Source: Stromatinia cepivora (lineage: Eukaryota > Ascomycota > Leotiomycetes > Helotiales > Sclerotiniaceae). From it: a DNA stretch of 64,000 nt. The notes beneath the pieces are model-generated. The model saw only the letters and a list, made by a program, of their open reading frames with translations. It searched no databases and was not told the origin of the DNA. Made by a program: the position numbers and the translations under genes. The stretch lies in contig RCTD01000024.1 in NCBI GenBank assembly GCA_014898415.1, positions 744,001 through 808,000 of the forward strand, given 5' to 3'. Positions 12,213-23,708 of the stretch are shown here, piece by piece. The first letter of the stretch is position 1; each line of letters starts with the position of its first letter.

Positions 12213-13185
12213 TTACATTGAGGTTACATTGAGGTTACATTGTTCAGCGCTGGTACAAAGAGTCAAGATAGCACCTAGAACTAAGGAGAAGCAGTAGAAT
12301 TGAACGACGAAGTAACAACCTATCTGTATAACGGACTGCGTTAAAAACATGTACACACAGAGCGGAAAGATCGAACTCACTGTTCGTTGATTTGAGTATC
12401 GTATCAAGTCCACTAATGTGGGCAGGTTCCGAGGTCGCAAGATCTGGTCATCTATAATTGTCTGTAGATCACCCCAAAAGTTTTCGATGGCTTCTTGGGA
12501 AGAAATACCGATTTCTTCTCTTTGCTCTACACAAGCCTTGAGAGAACAAGAACAAACCGGCTTTAGTGACTGACCTACTTTCAAATGACCCATTTTCGCT
12601 GTTTTCCATGCCATTTCAATGTTCTCCTCGGACATGTGGGACATCCCCTCTGGATCTTTCCACCACATTTTGAAAAGTTTATAGCCGACTCGTAGCTTCC
12701 AAGAAAACTTCAGCAAATTGAAGAACTCGTGTGCAGTGGGTACTTTCAACCGTCATCCAGACAAGTCGCCATGGTCCGCTCTCAGTGCCTGTGAATCTAT
12801 TTAAGTTTCTGCCGTGAAGTGGACGGTCCTTCTTCTCATACCGGATGAAAAGTACGGAATTTGGTGTTCTTAATGACCTTTCCGGACAAAATATCCCTAG
12901 TAGTTTTCTTTTCGTGATCCGGCAAAGAAATGCTGAATAGTATTCCTTATTTGTTCTTGAAAAGATCGACTCTCGAGAAATGCTATAAATCCAGCTACAA
13001 CGACAAGAGCTATTAGTGCGGCCAGGAGGGCCCAAGGAACTGCAAAAGTTTATGCAATTGCAATCGCGATAGATCTTTTGGGTGATCTTCGACGGCTGGA
13101 GGTTCGCGATGCAATAGTGGCTACCAGTACAAGACAGGAACGAACGGAGTCCACTCAACGTAAATCTTCTGATATAAACGTACAA
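12213..13185 (-). pseudogene. Remnant of a membrane-protein gene, unrecognised
   Basis: On the minus strand a strong hydrophobic segment (AVPWALLAALIALVVVAGFI, about 12980-13047) is followed by FLESRSFQEQIRNTI, as in the first span of large fungal membrane proteins, but that frame closes soon after. A second frame (12213-12749) reads about 60 residues from AHEFFNLLKFSWKLRVGYKL. It may continue after a short intron (about 12535-12580) to EQREEIGISSQEAIENFWGD. The two blocks cannot be joined without frameshifts. I do not recognise the family. It could be two unrelated decayed fragments. Low confidence. Confidence 0.35.
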
Positions 13186-14230
13186 AGAAACAGTTAGGGC
13201 AGACAGTATTATGATGCTCCATAGTACGATGGCAGTTTGTCCGTTGTGACTGCGAGTGAAACTGGAAAAGCAAAGGATCGGCGGAGATCAAAACATCGGG
13301 ATTCTCTTCTTCAAATGAAATTCAGCAGTCTTGTTTGACCCGAATAGACTTATTGCTGATCTGAATTGAATGAGATTACTGACGCATTGGGATTGTAACT
13401 TCCAGTCGCACCTTCCCTTATGTGGAATTGGGGCACGAAGACATTGGAGGCAAGTACGTCCGCTGCCCAATCGTCCTGCAGTCCCTCTCCCAAACCAGCG
13501 GAAACCCTGGGTTCATTGGTTGACTGTCTGCCGGGCCAGTTTGTACAACCACAGTGTTCATTTGAAGCCTGCCTATGGTTTTAATTGCCACATTTTCTTC
13601 GCAAACTGAGGACCAACGCATTACGCAAGAGCACGGTGGTTTTCCACCGCATCCCATTGTCTATGCTTTCATCCATACTGCATCTATCACATTCTTTCGC
13701 ATTTCAGACATTACTTCTGCGTCTGTCCACCAATCACAGAGGAACATTCTGTACCATGAAAGGAGAAGGAACAGACCAGGAGGGCGCACAAAAACATGAC
13801 TCGGAGACATTAAAGAAAGAAGAAAGTATACTGGGAACTCGAATAATTCTCGTTGAAGTGAAGGATTTTATTAAGAAGGATCACTTGTATTTGGCAACAT
13901 TTGGATGATTTCTGGAGGGGTATAGGCTCAGCAGCCTCCAATCACGGCTTTATTGGTGGGCGGGGCTTCAGGGCGGGACACAGTGTATCACGCTCTAGCC
14001 AGGCTTATCGAGCTCGAGCTAGGCTATTTTACAGGCCTGTGAAATAACACGGCCTCCAATGAATCTAATACCAAATGTGGATCGCCCCCACCACACTTTG
14101 CAGCTACCTACAGAAGGTCGTCACCATAAAAAATTCACTGATGCGCTGGGCGCTGTTGTCTTATCTTTTTCATGATACGGAAACCTCAAACATATCGTAT
14201 ATCCCAGGCACCGCTTAAATCCAAGTTACA
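13186..14230. other. Intergenic region upstream of the alcohol dehydrogenase
   Basis: No convincing gene. Overlapping short frames at 13288-13908 look like chance. Two ATTGG/CCAAT words lie near 13940-13955, and the last 200 bp should contain the alcohol dehydrogenase promoter. Confidence 0.45.
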
Positions 14231-15609
14231 ATGAGAACGAAAGCCCTTGTCGTGAACAGTCCCGGCGGTGAGTTCGTTTATAGTGACGTGGAAGTCGACG
14301 ACGACATTCGTGCCACCGAGGTACTTGTCCAGATTGTAGCGACGGGAGTCTGTCATACCGATATCAATTTTGCCCAACATGATATCGAAGGGATGTTCCC
14401 AGCTATCTTAGGGCATGAAGGTCAGTAGTCCTCCACTTTGTTATCCCATCATTAACAAATATGCATCACAGGAGCGGGAATTATCTCAAAGGTCGGATCA
14501 AGAGTCACCAATTTCCAAGTCGGAGATTGTGTCATCCTCAGTTACACAAGTTGTGGAGAATGCAAGTATTGTGTCAGGAAGCAGACAAGCTTTTGTACTG
14601 ATTGGGAACTCGATAATTTTGGAATAGGTAGAGGTTGGGATGGTAGTAAGGCTTATGGATTTCCGCCTGGCGAGGACGAAGCATCTGAGACAAAAATCTC
14701 AAGTCATTTCTTTGGTCAAAGTTGTGAGTAAATTTCTAGAGTCAGGGAACTCAGTTAACTTTTGACAGGCTTCTCAAATTTCGCGGTGGCCGATGAAAGA
14801 TGTTGTGTTAAGGTTGGGGAGCCTGGAAATGTTGACGTGGATCTCTCGTCACTGGCACCTCTAGGCTGCGGCGTCTTGACAGGCGCCGGCGGTATGTTTG
14901 TCTGATTTCTTGACTTTGTACGCAAAAGAGAAGCAATACTAAACAAAGGTAATAGCAATGCTTAATGTTCTCAAACCATCTCCGGAAGACATCGTATGTG
15001 TTGCCGGTGCTGGTCCCGTAGGGTTGTCGGCCATCATGGCGCTTAACTTTCTAAAAACGAAGCCTAAACAAGTCATCGTCATAGATATCGTTGAAGAGCG
15101 GCTAGAACTGGCCAAGAAATATGGAGCGACACACGTCATTAATTCGACAAAACAAAAAGATCTACCAGGTGCGCTGAAGCGAATAACGAACTTTGAGGGG
15201 GTTGATGCTTCAATCGACGCTACCGGTAGAACAGAAGTGCTTGAAGACTTACTGGAAGCAAGCGCTAAATTGGGGACGGTGTGCAGTGTGGGAGTTGGAA
15301 AGGTATGTTTAGCCTCCTGTAGTTATGTTCCGGCTCAAGGTCTTACTGAATACATAGCTCGATGCCGCCGTGTCGATAAACGTGTTTAACGCAGTCAATA
15401 ATGGGCGAAAGTATGTAGGTTGCTGCATGGGAAATTCCTATCCGCCCGGATTCATCCCGAAACTTATGCAAGGCTGGAAAGAAGGAAAGTTTCCTTTCAC
15501 AGATTTAATCAAGAGATACGATGCAGCAGATATGGAGAAGGCCAAAGCGGATATCATGAGTGGAAAGGTTGTGAAAGCAGTCCTCACCTGGGGAGCACCC
15601 AATAATTAA
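14231..15609 (+). CDS. Zinc-dependent medium-chain alcohol dehydrogenase (aryl/benzyl-alcohol type)
   Basis: Five exons (14231-14420, 14472-14723, 14769-14891, 14956-15302, 15358-15609) splice to 387 residues with no lesion. Zinc-binding GVCHTD (Cys about 41) and GHEG (residues 61-64) form the catalytic site. CGECKYC followed by a further Cys is the structural zinc lobe. GAGPVGLSA is the NAD(P)-binding Rossmann motif, followed by acidic IDIVEERL, which favours NAD over NADP. The tail YDAADMEKAKADIMSGKVVK is typical of the family. The enzyme should oxidise a primary or aromatic alcohol to the aldehyde; the substrate cannot be read from sequence. It is predicted cytosolic, with no signal peptide. 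Introns are 45-64 bp. Length is normal for the family. Confidence 0.93.
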
Positions 15610-16125
15610 GGGGCAACCCCGCTAACCTCACACATTTGACGACCCACCGATTGAATTTCAAGAGCATATAGATACGATAGACTATCAAATTAGTGGCAAC
15701 CACATGCATTTATCATGATATGAACGTATCACACATAAGTTCAACGTTGAAAACCCCACTTCCGAAGTCGGTTGAGGTAATCTCACTTCCCGAGATCAGC
15801 GTATTGCAGACCTTTTCTGCAGACCAATCTCCTCTCTTGCGCCATGAAGTAATCCCACATACAGGGACAACAGGCCTATAATCAGCCTGTAATTCACTAT
15901 CTTATCACCGTGTGACGTCAAAAGAAAGTTCCTATCAGCTCATTTGTATACTTTGCTTGAAGTCAAGCTACCAACAAAGCAAGACATTCAATATATGCAG
16001 CTTGCGACTTGCATCTACTATCCACTATCATGCCATATGTATTTTACTTCTTCTCAGTCATTTTCTTTTGTTTCCTCCATTATCAAGCTTACTTGATTCT
16101 TTACTTTTCAAACCACACAAACAAA
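15610..16125. other. Intergenic region
   Basis: No gene seen. It holds a perfect CRE octamer upstream of the hydrolase remnant and long T/C-rich leader-like DNA at 16000-16125. Confidence 0.5.
15913..15920. promoter_or_regulatory. CRE-like palindrome TGACGTCA
   Basis: The octamer is the perfect cAMP-response-element/ATF site, about 205 bp upstream of the ATG of the hydrolase at 16126. Position fits a promoter element, but a single 8-mer can occur by chance. Confidence 0.35.
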
Positions 16126-17437
16126 ATGGGTTCAATAACGCCTTCCTCCGAGACTAGCTCAAGCTCAAGCTCTATCTCAACATGCAGCTGCAGCTCTCCT
16201 CGCCCCCCTTATCCCCTCCATTCAAGCATCATCCCCAAGCTCGACTCCACATACAAATCCTTCTATAATACTCACCTTATAAACAAGCGAGTAGTGCATC
16301 ATCAACCCCTCCATATTTCTCGTTCTTCTTGAATTCTACTCCCGGTGCTTCGAATCCGCTGTCTGTGGGATTTATTTTTGATTTGAAAATTCCTTTGGAT
16401 GATTCATATGAGGTAGATATAGAGAATTAAAAGGAAGGAGGACTGATAAATAAAGGGAAGAAGGAAATAGATGTAAGAGTATTCATACCCAAAGGAGAGA
16501 AGCCAGACGGTGGATGGCCTCTCTGTATGTATTTACATGGTGGAGGGTGGGTATTGGGAGGAATTGAAACGGAAAATACAGTTTGTACAAATCTGTGTCA
16601 GAGGAGGGAAGTAGTGGTTGTTAGTGTTGATCATCGGTATGAAGATAGATTTCCTTATTCTGCTGTGATGCCTGCAAGCTTCAAGCTACAGCTGATCAAG
16701 TGATTATCACATGAGCCTACACCGCGCAAACTAGACTCGGGTCCCCTACAAAACCCCTCCCTCAAAAGCTCTAACAAAACCCAAGTCTCGCGCCCGAAAA
16801 CCCCTACCCCACCGCCCCAAACGACTGCCAAACAGCACTCCTCTCCATCCTCACCCGCCCAACCCACCATTCCCTCACCATAAACTCCTCTCTCCTCGCC
16901 CTCTCCGGTTCTTCCGCCGGCGGAAACATTGCCGCCGTCCTCTCCCACCGTTTCTCCTCTCTATTTCTGCATTCCCTAATTTCCCTTCAACTACTCATCG
17001 TACCCGTTACCGACAACACCGCATCCGCATCCACTGGAAAGAAAATGAATATACTCCCGTATTACCCGCGGAGAAAATGCTGTGGTTTCGTAATTATTAT
17101 TTACCGGGTGAGGAGAAATGGGGGGGAGGTAGATGCGAGTCCGTTGTTGAATAGAGGGGGATGGGACGATCAACCGAGGACGTTGGTCGTGGTGGGGGAA
17201 TTGGATGTTTTGAGGGATGAGGGGATGGCTTATGCGGAGAGAGTGGGGAGGGCGGGGGTTAAGTGTAGATTGGAGGTTATGAGGGGGATGCCGCATCCTT
17301 TTTGTAAGTTGTTGAGACAGGGGTGGGGGCTGGGAGAGTGGATTGTGGATTGGTTTCTAGTGGCTATGGATGGGGTGTTGAAACAGGGGGCTGATACGAT
17401 TACTTATATGGTTGAGGAGTTGAGAGATGTGTTTTGA
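16126..17437 (+). pseudogene. Alpha/beta hydrolase (hormone-sensitive-lipase type), disrupted
   Basis: The oxyanion-hole motif HGGGW with flanking VFIPKGEKPDGGWPLCMYL is at about 16535-16550. The nucleophile elbow is GSSAGGN (about 16907-16930). A late segment LDVLRDEGMAYAERV (about 17200) and MPHPF carry the Asp and His regions. A normal 149-bp intron (16637-16785, branch CTAAC) joins SVDHR to LAPENPYPTAPNDC. The N-terminal part is broken: the frame from ATG 16126 stops at about 16330, and the next frame has a TAA at about 16427. Two further frame changes occur at about 17030 and in a G7 run at 17120-17126, where one G fewer would rejoin the frames. The substrate would be a short-chain ester. 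A strong C-to-G strand switch lies at about 17050. Confidence 0.75.
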
Positions 17438-17652
17438 AATGGGAAATGAGGTGATGATAAGTGAGAGGAGTATGCTGCATTTCACCTGTCAGGGGAAAAA
17501 AGTATAGATTATAGAGAAAGGTTTAACATGTGCGTGGCAATAATTAAATAAGAGCCAAAAGTACAATCCCAACCTAATCCATTAACCCTGAAACCCCCTC
17601 CTTAGTAGTTCAAAAGCATACAAAGCACCCCCTAACCCCAAATCCTCACACA

Positions 17653-18835
17653 CTAAACAATCCCCCACCCCGTCCTCCCCTTCTCTTCCACCTCCCCCTG
17701 CAAATTAACCTCCCTCCCCCTGCTCCTATCCCTCCAATCAACATAACCAATCGCATCATCCGATTCCCTCCAGGCTTCCCAACCCTGTTCGATTCTTCCC
17801 ACCAACTGTGCCGTCGTAGGTCGATCCACACTTCGAACCTTCAGCATCGACCCTACGATTTCTTTAAGTCCGCGCGTATATACCTTATCGCTCATCCTCG
17901 ACATTGCATACTGGTAGTCGAATTGTTGGGGCGGAGGGATGCCGGTCATCATTGTGAAGACCGTGGCGCCTAGGGCCCAGATTTCGGAGGCGGGTCCCCA
18001 GGTTTCGGTTCCGGCTAGTTGTTCCTTTATTATTATTAGTATAGACCCATTAATCAATCCATCAAAGTGTCAAACTAACCGGAGGCTGAAACCACCAATT
18101 CATTCCCACTTTCTTCTCACTCTTCGCCACATTGCCCCCCGGAAACCCCGTAACCACCGCCTTCCCAAATCCACCCAACTTACACTCCCCATACGTCGCC
18201 CCTCCCCCAGTTCTCTTGAACCAAATCTGCTTGGGGCTAACTTCACGTATCAAAATTGGCTGCCAATCATCATCATGTTTCTGCCAATCATCTTTTGAAT
18301 CCGTCTGTTTGACTCCACTATGTAACCACAAGAGCGCTTTGTTAATATTAGACAAAACATGCCAACATAAGCTTTCAGGCAGAGAAAAGCGGTTAGGGTT
18401 TGGAGTAGCGAGGGCGCGCCAGGCAGGTAGATCAGTGAATTTAGGGTAATTTTCTGGGTTCGGAAGAATGAGGTCGAGGGAGCCTTGATTCATGTCTTCG
18501 TAGACGGCTATATTAGCAGTTATGCCGGCGTGCTTGGTGGAGCCTGCTAGAGAGTCTGTATGAATTATGTCGACGAGGCCAATGATGTTTGGATGGTTGA
18601 GAATGCGGGAGATGGGGACACCGGCTGTAGGAAGGATGGCGGAGGCGAGACTTGTTTTCCATTCTGGATTTTTATGGGTTGAGACTTTTTCGTCGGGGAT
18701 GGGAAAACCGAGGAAGGATTCATTGTCTTTGATTCGGATCAATTGGATGCTCTTGGTGTTGTTACCAACTTCCAAAGGGTTTCGGAGGACATATTTAGGT
18801 TGGATGGGGGTGGAATGAACGTTATTGGCTGCCAT
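17653..18835 (-). CDS. Protein-kinase-fold protein, probable pseudokinase
   Basis: Exons 18080-18835 and 17653-18024 flank a 55-bp intron and give 375 residues. The fold is visible in HPNIIGLVDII (helix C and strand 4-5 area), AVYEDMNQGSLDLIL (hinge), LCWHVLSNINKALLWLH (helix E), and WALGATVFTMMTGIPPP with RPTAAQL-like DRPTTAQLVGRI in the C lobe. The catalytic loop reads IREVSPKQIWF where an active kinase has HRDxKxxN, and LGGFG stands where DFG is expected. No clear VAIK lysine is seen. The catalytic Asp and the metal-binding Asp are therefore absent, so phosphotransfer is unlikely and a scaffold or regulatory role is more plausible. Both exons are intact. No membrane segment or signal peptide. 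Confidence 0.82.
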
Positions 18836-19079
18836 TATGTTGGTTGGGTTCTTTCTTCAGCTTGTGATTGTTGAGGATAATTTTGATTTTGGAGATTCGA
18901 GCTTCTTGATAACGCTTCTGGATGAACACAAAGGAACGTAGCGAGCTATAAAATTTCTCGAATTTCACTGGTACGTTTTGAGCCAGATCACCACACGATC
19001 AAAGGAAGATAAAGAGCACAAAGAAAGACGGGTTCATTTGCGAACAATTGTTTGATTCCAATAAACTAGAATTGCACTT

Positions 19080-20930
19080 TTAGTAGTTAAAGTCTTCGTA
19101 GCTCAGTTGTTTTCCTTTAAGCCACTCCACCAAGGCGTTACGTAGACTAGTCCCTGTACATAGATACCATCGATTTGCAGGATCCTCGGAAACATCGCTC
19201 TTTTCAATTCTTCTCTCTTGTAAAGTGGCCCCAGATTCCCGTAACTTCTTGACACAAATTGATTCATTCATACCATCACAACCTCCCATTTCACCTGTGA
19301 TGAACAATTTTGTATGACTCGAGAGATTAGGATATTTTTCGAAGGTGTCCAAAACCAGTCCGAGGTCAGCTAAACGAACAGTCCAGTAAAGTTGCAATCG
19401 TAATAAATCCAACTCGGAAACTTGAGCAAGAAGTGGTGTAATTCCCACACCCCCAGCAACAAAAGAAGCTTTTCCTTCAGAGCCTTGATCAATGAAAAAT
19501 TCTCCTCCAAATCCGTTGAGTGGTACTTCCAACTCTGACCTGATATTATGACGAAAGAGGAAATTGGTGACAACTCCAACCTTGCGGATTGTAATTTCGA
19601 ATTGATCATATATATCTGTAGGATCCTTCGGAGAAGAGACAGTAAATGTTCGTATGTAATCGTCGTTCAAACTCTTTGGATCATCGTCACGCATGTGGCT
19701 ATAGCCAATATCAAGTTCATCCTTAAAGTCCAATGCGACATATTGGCCAGGCTTCCAACGACTAGTTTTATCTGCATCCGAAATCTTAAATCGAAATCTG
19801 GCCACAGTTGGTGACAGGATTTTCCTCTCAATCAGTTTGGCTTGCATTTTCTCGCCCGTGTCTTTGACTCCAGCAGTGGCCTCAGAAGCTAGAAAGCGTA
19901 CTGGCGGGTTATACGGTGAGCGTTCACCTTCTTCACCTCGAACACTTAATCCTTCAGTAACATATCTAACATCTTCCACATAAATCTTGACTGCAAGATT
20001 GGTGCGCGTTATCAAGTTGGTTGCCTTTTCCCCGGCAAGTATTTCCGTTCTTCCAGTTAGGTACACGACATCACCAGTATTGAAATCTGGGAATACTAAT
20101 CCTGCTTGAGGTGTCGTTGTAAGGTTTCCCAGTGTCTGATAAAGACGATTACCAGAATACTCGGGATAAACAATTATAAGCCCATCGCTATCGTTAGACA
20201 AGATTCGTACAAAACCTGGTGGTCCACCTCTATGATTTGTATCCATGTCCGAATCATGATTCGAGGATGAAATGAAGAACAAGTCAGATCGTGTTATCAA
20301 ATCAGTCGCTTCTTTAGGAAGAGGTAATGTGGTGGAGACGAGAGTAGGCTTTGGTAATCGAGGAATGATGTGTTTTTTGTTGAGGTACTTGGGACAATTG
20401 CCTGCAGTTCAGTTAGTATATAATAACGGCTTCCAAGGAACGATAAGCTCACCCAAACTTTGCTCAATTTTGACAAGCAATGACGCTTCCGCCACAGCAT
20501 TTCCAGCAGTCTTTTTTAGTGCACCTGCAGCCATCCTACCATATAACTTAACCCTTCTCCTAGATTCAAGGTCGATCGCAAGACCACCAACCATTTTCCC
20601 AGGCGATTGTTCGTGTTTAACTTGTTCATTCGCATTCTTGCCCAGCAATGCTTCAGAGACCGGGTCGTATTCAAGGTCAATTGTAGCTTTCACAGCAATA
20701 ACAGACTGCGCGACCGGCCAGGCAAAACCAGCCTCTCCGCCCCATAGTGTAGTCCATGGTCTGCCGGATGAATCGAGTGTGCCGAGCGCAAGCAATGGCG
20801 ATCGCGTCAGAAGATTGGCAGCAAATGGTGAAAGAAATGGCGAGGTTGGATTTTCGCCCTGAGGTACTCGTAGACGTTTGTGCATTTCTTCCTCCCCAGC
20901 ATGCCATTCTGTTGCGATATGGAAAGCCAT
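19080..20930 (-). CDS. PNPOx-like flavin-binding domain fused to FNR-type reductase
   Basis: Exons 20453-20930 and 19080-20401 (51-bp intron) give 599 residues. The N-terminal half resembles the pyridoxamine-phosphate-oxidase-like FMN-binding split barrel: LLALGTLDSSGRPWTTLWGG (about residue 46) and, after the intron, GFVRILSNDSDGLIIVYPEY. The C-terminal half is a ferredoxin-reductase-like module: RWKPGQYVALDF and RTFTVSSPKD (FAD site, RxYS-like), then FVAGGVGITPLLAQV (NAD-binding GGxGxTP). The tail ends at WLKGKQLSYEDFNY with no 2Fe-2S cysteine cluster. Such fusions could pass electrons from NAD(P)H through FAD to FMN. Substrate unknown. Predicted cytosolic. ATG 20930 is the first in frame. 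Confidence 0.85.
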
Positions 20931-21847
20931 TGCGATTTATTTGAAGATAGGTTTAGTTATGGTGCCAATCTGGTTTCGGATTGACACGGTTGATATTTCA
21001 AGGCGGAATAGGACGAAGGGGAAGCTCAATATTTGAGGGGAAGCAGGAGTAATTCGTCATTCTTGGTAACATTCCACAGGTTGGATTTCTTGCTATACTG
21101 GTTGAAGTCGCGAACAAAGCTCTCCCACCCGCAAGGTGATTAGTAATCTAGGCGTTGCACAAGCCAAGATATCTGCACCTGCTGCTTGAATATATTGAAC
21201 CTGTATGGTCAGTCTAGATTCGTGTTGCATTCTCTTGAGATTTGATTCGGCGTTTGTACTGCGGGCTCACTACCTCTGATATAAGCGTGGAGGTGCTATT
21301 CGTATACAGCTCAATTTGACATCTCCGAAGAGCTTACTTGGGCAGTAAGTCCAATAGAATAGAGAGTTATGAAGTAAGGCAGTTTGACCATTAATATTGG
21401 AGCTTTACAGCTGGTTGAATATCCAATCCAGCTACAAATACTAATTCATATACAACCTAAACTCTTCATTTTAGACTGGTCGATGTCCAATATAATCTTG
21501 GACATCAGAAACTATTCTATGTTCGAATATCAAATCCGAATGTAAACCATTCGGATATCCAACGCTGTATAGACCAAACGCCATCTACCCCAACTCATCA
21601 GTCCACACGTGGTCGTCGACATGTGAGTCGATTTTGTGCAATGCAATAAGGATACAAGGCTGTTTTAATTCTAATATCTAGTTTAATTTTATATGTCAAA
21701 TCTTGCTTTTAATCAAATATTCAGGCTAAATCTATACATCGATTTATAATACCTTATCTGCTCAACCTATACGCCTTCTATACTACACCTAGCTAAAAAC
21801 CTCGAAGAGTGAATTGATACCATTAGCTCAAATCCATACTCCCATTT
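20931..21847. other. Intergenic region upstream of the flavoprotein gene
   Basis: Both neighbours are on the minus strand, so this holds the promoter of the flavoprotein and the 3' end of the monooxygenase gene. No gene was seen. It contains a perfect 9-bp inverted repeat. Confidence 0.5.
21534..21556. promoter_or_regulatory. Perfect 9-bp inverted repeat
   Basis: ATCCGAATG and CATTCGGAT are separated by 5 bp. The arms are perfect reverse complements and could bind a dimeric factor or form a hairpin. It lies about 600 bp upstream of the flavoprotein start, far for an operator. Confidence 0.35.
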
Positions 21848-23080
21848 TCAAACTACAATTCCATTTTTCCTAGCCTCTTCCATACGCCTTGCCATCTCCT
21901 GCAGTTGCCCCATTCTATGCTCAATACCATTCGCACTAAAATGATGTATTAACCCTTGATACGTCTCCTCCATATTTTCTTTCGCAATCTTAAACATCTG
22001 CTCCTCATATTCCTCAATAGCCTGCTTCAAGCTACCCTCGAAATCGGTCGCGAAATTATCTTTCTGCTTCGATAAAGCATGCGCAAGTAACATCGCATCA
22101 GTCATGGCAACATTAACGCCAACGCCCGCAAAGGGAGTCATTAAATGAGCTGCATCTCCGAGAAGTGTGACACCAGGACGAGAAGCCCATTTGAAGCCGA
22201 CAGGAAGCATGTACAATGATCGCACGAGAAGACTGTCTGATGCTTCGGATATAAGTCTCTTAAGGTCATCATGAACATCTCCAAAGTACTGTTCTGTGAG
22301 CTGTTTGCGAGCCTCGATAGGATCCTCCCATTTAATACCACAATCCTGAATCCAAGATTCTGGCTGGCGCAGCCCGGCGTAGACACGAATGCCATCGTAG
22401 CCATTTCGTTGGCAAATGAGAACGCGTCCCTCACTGCACATAAAGAGACTTCCGTTACCGACGTAATGAGACAGCCACTGCTTCTTCTCAGAAACATTGA
22501 CAGCTGTCATTTCAATTATAGTAACACCGGAGTACTCCGGGAGCTGTGCCGAGACAAGAGGTCGAACCTTTGACCAAGCACCATCCGCTCCAACAACGAG
22601 GTCAAATCTTTCCGCAACGTGGTCTGCAAGATGAATGTCGAATTGTGCGGGGTTGGTCTTGCTAGGCTCAACACCGATAATCTTGCTATTCCATTGAATC
22701 GAGTCCGGCTCAACAGAATCCAAAAGGATATCGCGGAGTCTCGCACGATCAATCTCAGGACAATCTCTAGCCTGACGAAGAAGGTCTTTTTCCTCATCCT
22801 TCTCATTTTCGTCCCAGACGACAGTTCCATCCGCTTTCACCAGCTTCATGGAATCTGCTTCTGGCAAGGAGTGTTTTTGGAATTCCTCGATGAGACCAGC
22901 TTCACGAAGAGCACGTTGGCCCATATCGCCGTGGAGGTCGATCAATCCACCTTGAGAACGAGCATTTCGATTGGGGTCAAGCTCAAATATTGTGCACTTG
23001 ATCCCGTTGTGTTGAAGTAGACGGGCTAACGTCAAACCACCTGGTCCGGCACCTGCTATGGCAATTTTGGGGACTGGCAT
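21848..23080 (-). CDS. FAD-dependent monooxygenase, TetX-like
   Basis: A single intact exon of 410 residues. The N-terminus has the dinucleotide motif IAGAGPGGLTLARLL followed by FELDPN, the ribose-binding acidic residue. DLVVGADGAWSKVR is the DG motif of class A flavoprotein hydroxylases. GVTLLGDAAHLMTPFAGVG is the GD motif that contacts FAD ribitol. This combination marks single-component flavin hydroxylases that use NADPH and O2 to hydroxylate small ring compounds; fungal and bacterial TetX-like members act on varied substrates. The substrate cannot be deduced. No membrane segment is present. It is divergent from the Zn2Cys6 regulator at 23709, with 628 bp between the starts. Confidence 0.92.
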   Translation of the reverse strand: MPVPKIAIAGAGPGGLTLARLLQHNGIKCTIFELDPNRNARSQGGLIDLHGDMGQRALREAGLIEEFQKHSLPEADSMKLVKADGTVVWDENEKDEEKDLLRQARDCPEIDRARLRDILLDSVEPDSIQWNSKIIGVEPSKTNPAQFDIHLADHVAERFDLVVGADGAWSKVRPLVSAQLPEYSGVTIIEMTAVNVSEKKQWLSHYVGNGSLFMCSEGRVLICQRNGYDGIRVYAGLRQPESWIQDCGIKWEDPIEARKQLTEQYFGDVHDDLKRLISEASDSLLVRSLYMLPVGFKWASRPGVTLLGDAAHLMTPFAGVGVNVAMTDAMLLAHALSKQKDNFATDFEGSLKQAIEEYEEQMFKIAKENMEETYQGLIHHFSANGIEHRMGQLQEMARRMEEARKNGIVV

Positions 23081-23558
23081 GATTATTTCTGGGTTTTGTT
23101 ATCGATTGAGAAGGCTGAAGGTTTGTTTGATTAAGGTGTAGAAAAGAGTTTAGAGAGCTTGCGATAATAATGAATTTTGTTGGATGCCTACAGAGGAGGA
23201 TTGAGCCCCTTATATACCCATATGTTGTTTAAAGATGACAGCCATATATTTCGGACTCTATTGATGACATCCAAGCAGCGCAGCGACCAACAAGCAGAGA
23301 AAGTCCTTGCTATCTCCGTCGGTGAGAATGAAAACATACTTTCTGGCCCAAAAAGGCTTCATCTTGCGATGGCGGGTAGAAAAAGAGCGATTTTGCGCAA
23401 CCAATCCACAACTAAATCGTAAGTTGGATGATAATTCTGGAGATGCTAAGAAGACCTCCGATTTGCCGTTGCGCAAGATATGACTCTCTTGAGAAACTGG
23501 GGCTAGAAATAAGGTTACGCTAGCCACATTGGGGCACAGTGTATCCTGTGCGCCACAA

Positions 23559-23574
23559 CGGACTGTCCGCGGAC
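23559..23574. promoter_or_regulatory. CGG-N5-CCG palindrome, candidate Zn2Cys6 operator
   Basis: CGGACTGTCCG (23559-23569) is a perfect 11-bp palindrome of the inverted CGG-N5-CCG form that Zn2Cys6 dimers bind. It overlaps GTCCGCGGAC (23565-23574), a second perfect palindrome, so three CGGAC half-sites are packed into 16 bp. It lies between the divergent monooxygenase and regulator, about 135 bp from the regulator's ATG. Confidence 0.5.
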
Positions 23575-23708
23575 TCTCCACGAACCTTCCTACCACAAGC
23601 TTTTTTCAAACTTCGGAAATGATACACTCCCAATACAACCATTGCTAATTGCTGATGTAAAGTGACTTGATAAAAGAAAAATTCACCAAATAGGCACAGA
23701 AACTCACC

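Noticed and set aside
16637..16785. Apparent disruption between SVDHR and LAPENPYP in the alpha/beta hydrolase
   Set aside because: It is a normal intron with GTATGA donor, CTAAC branch and AG acceptor that joins in phase; not counted as a lesion.
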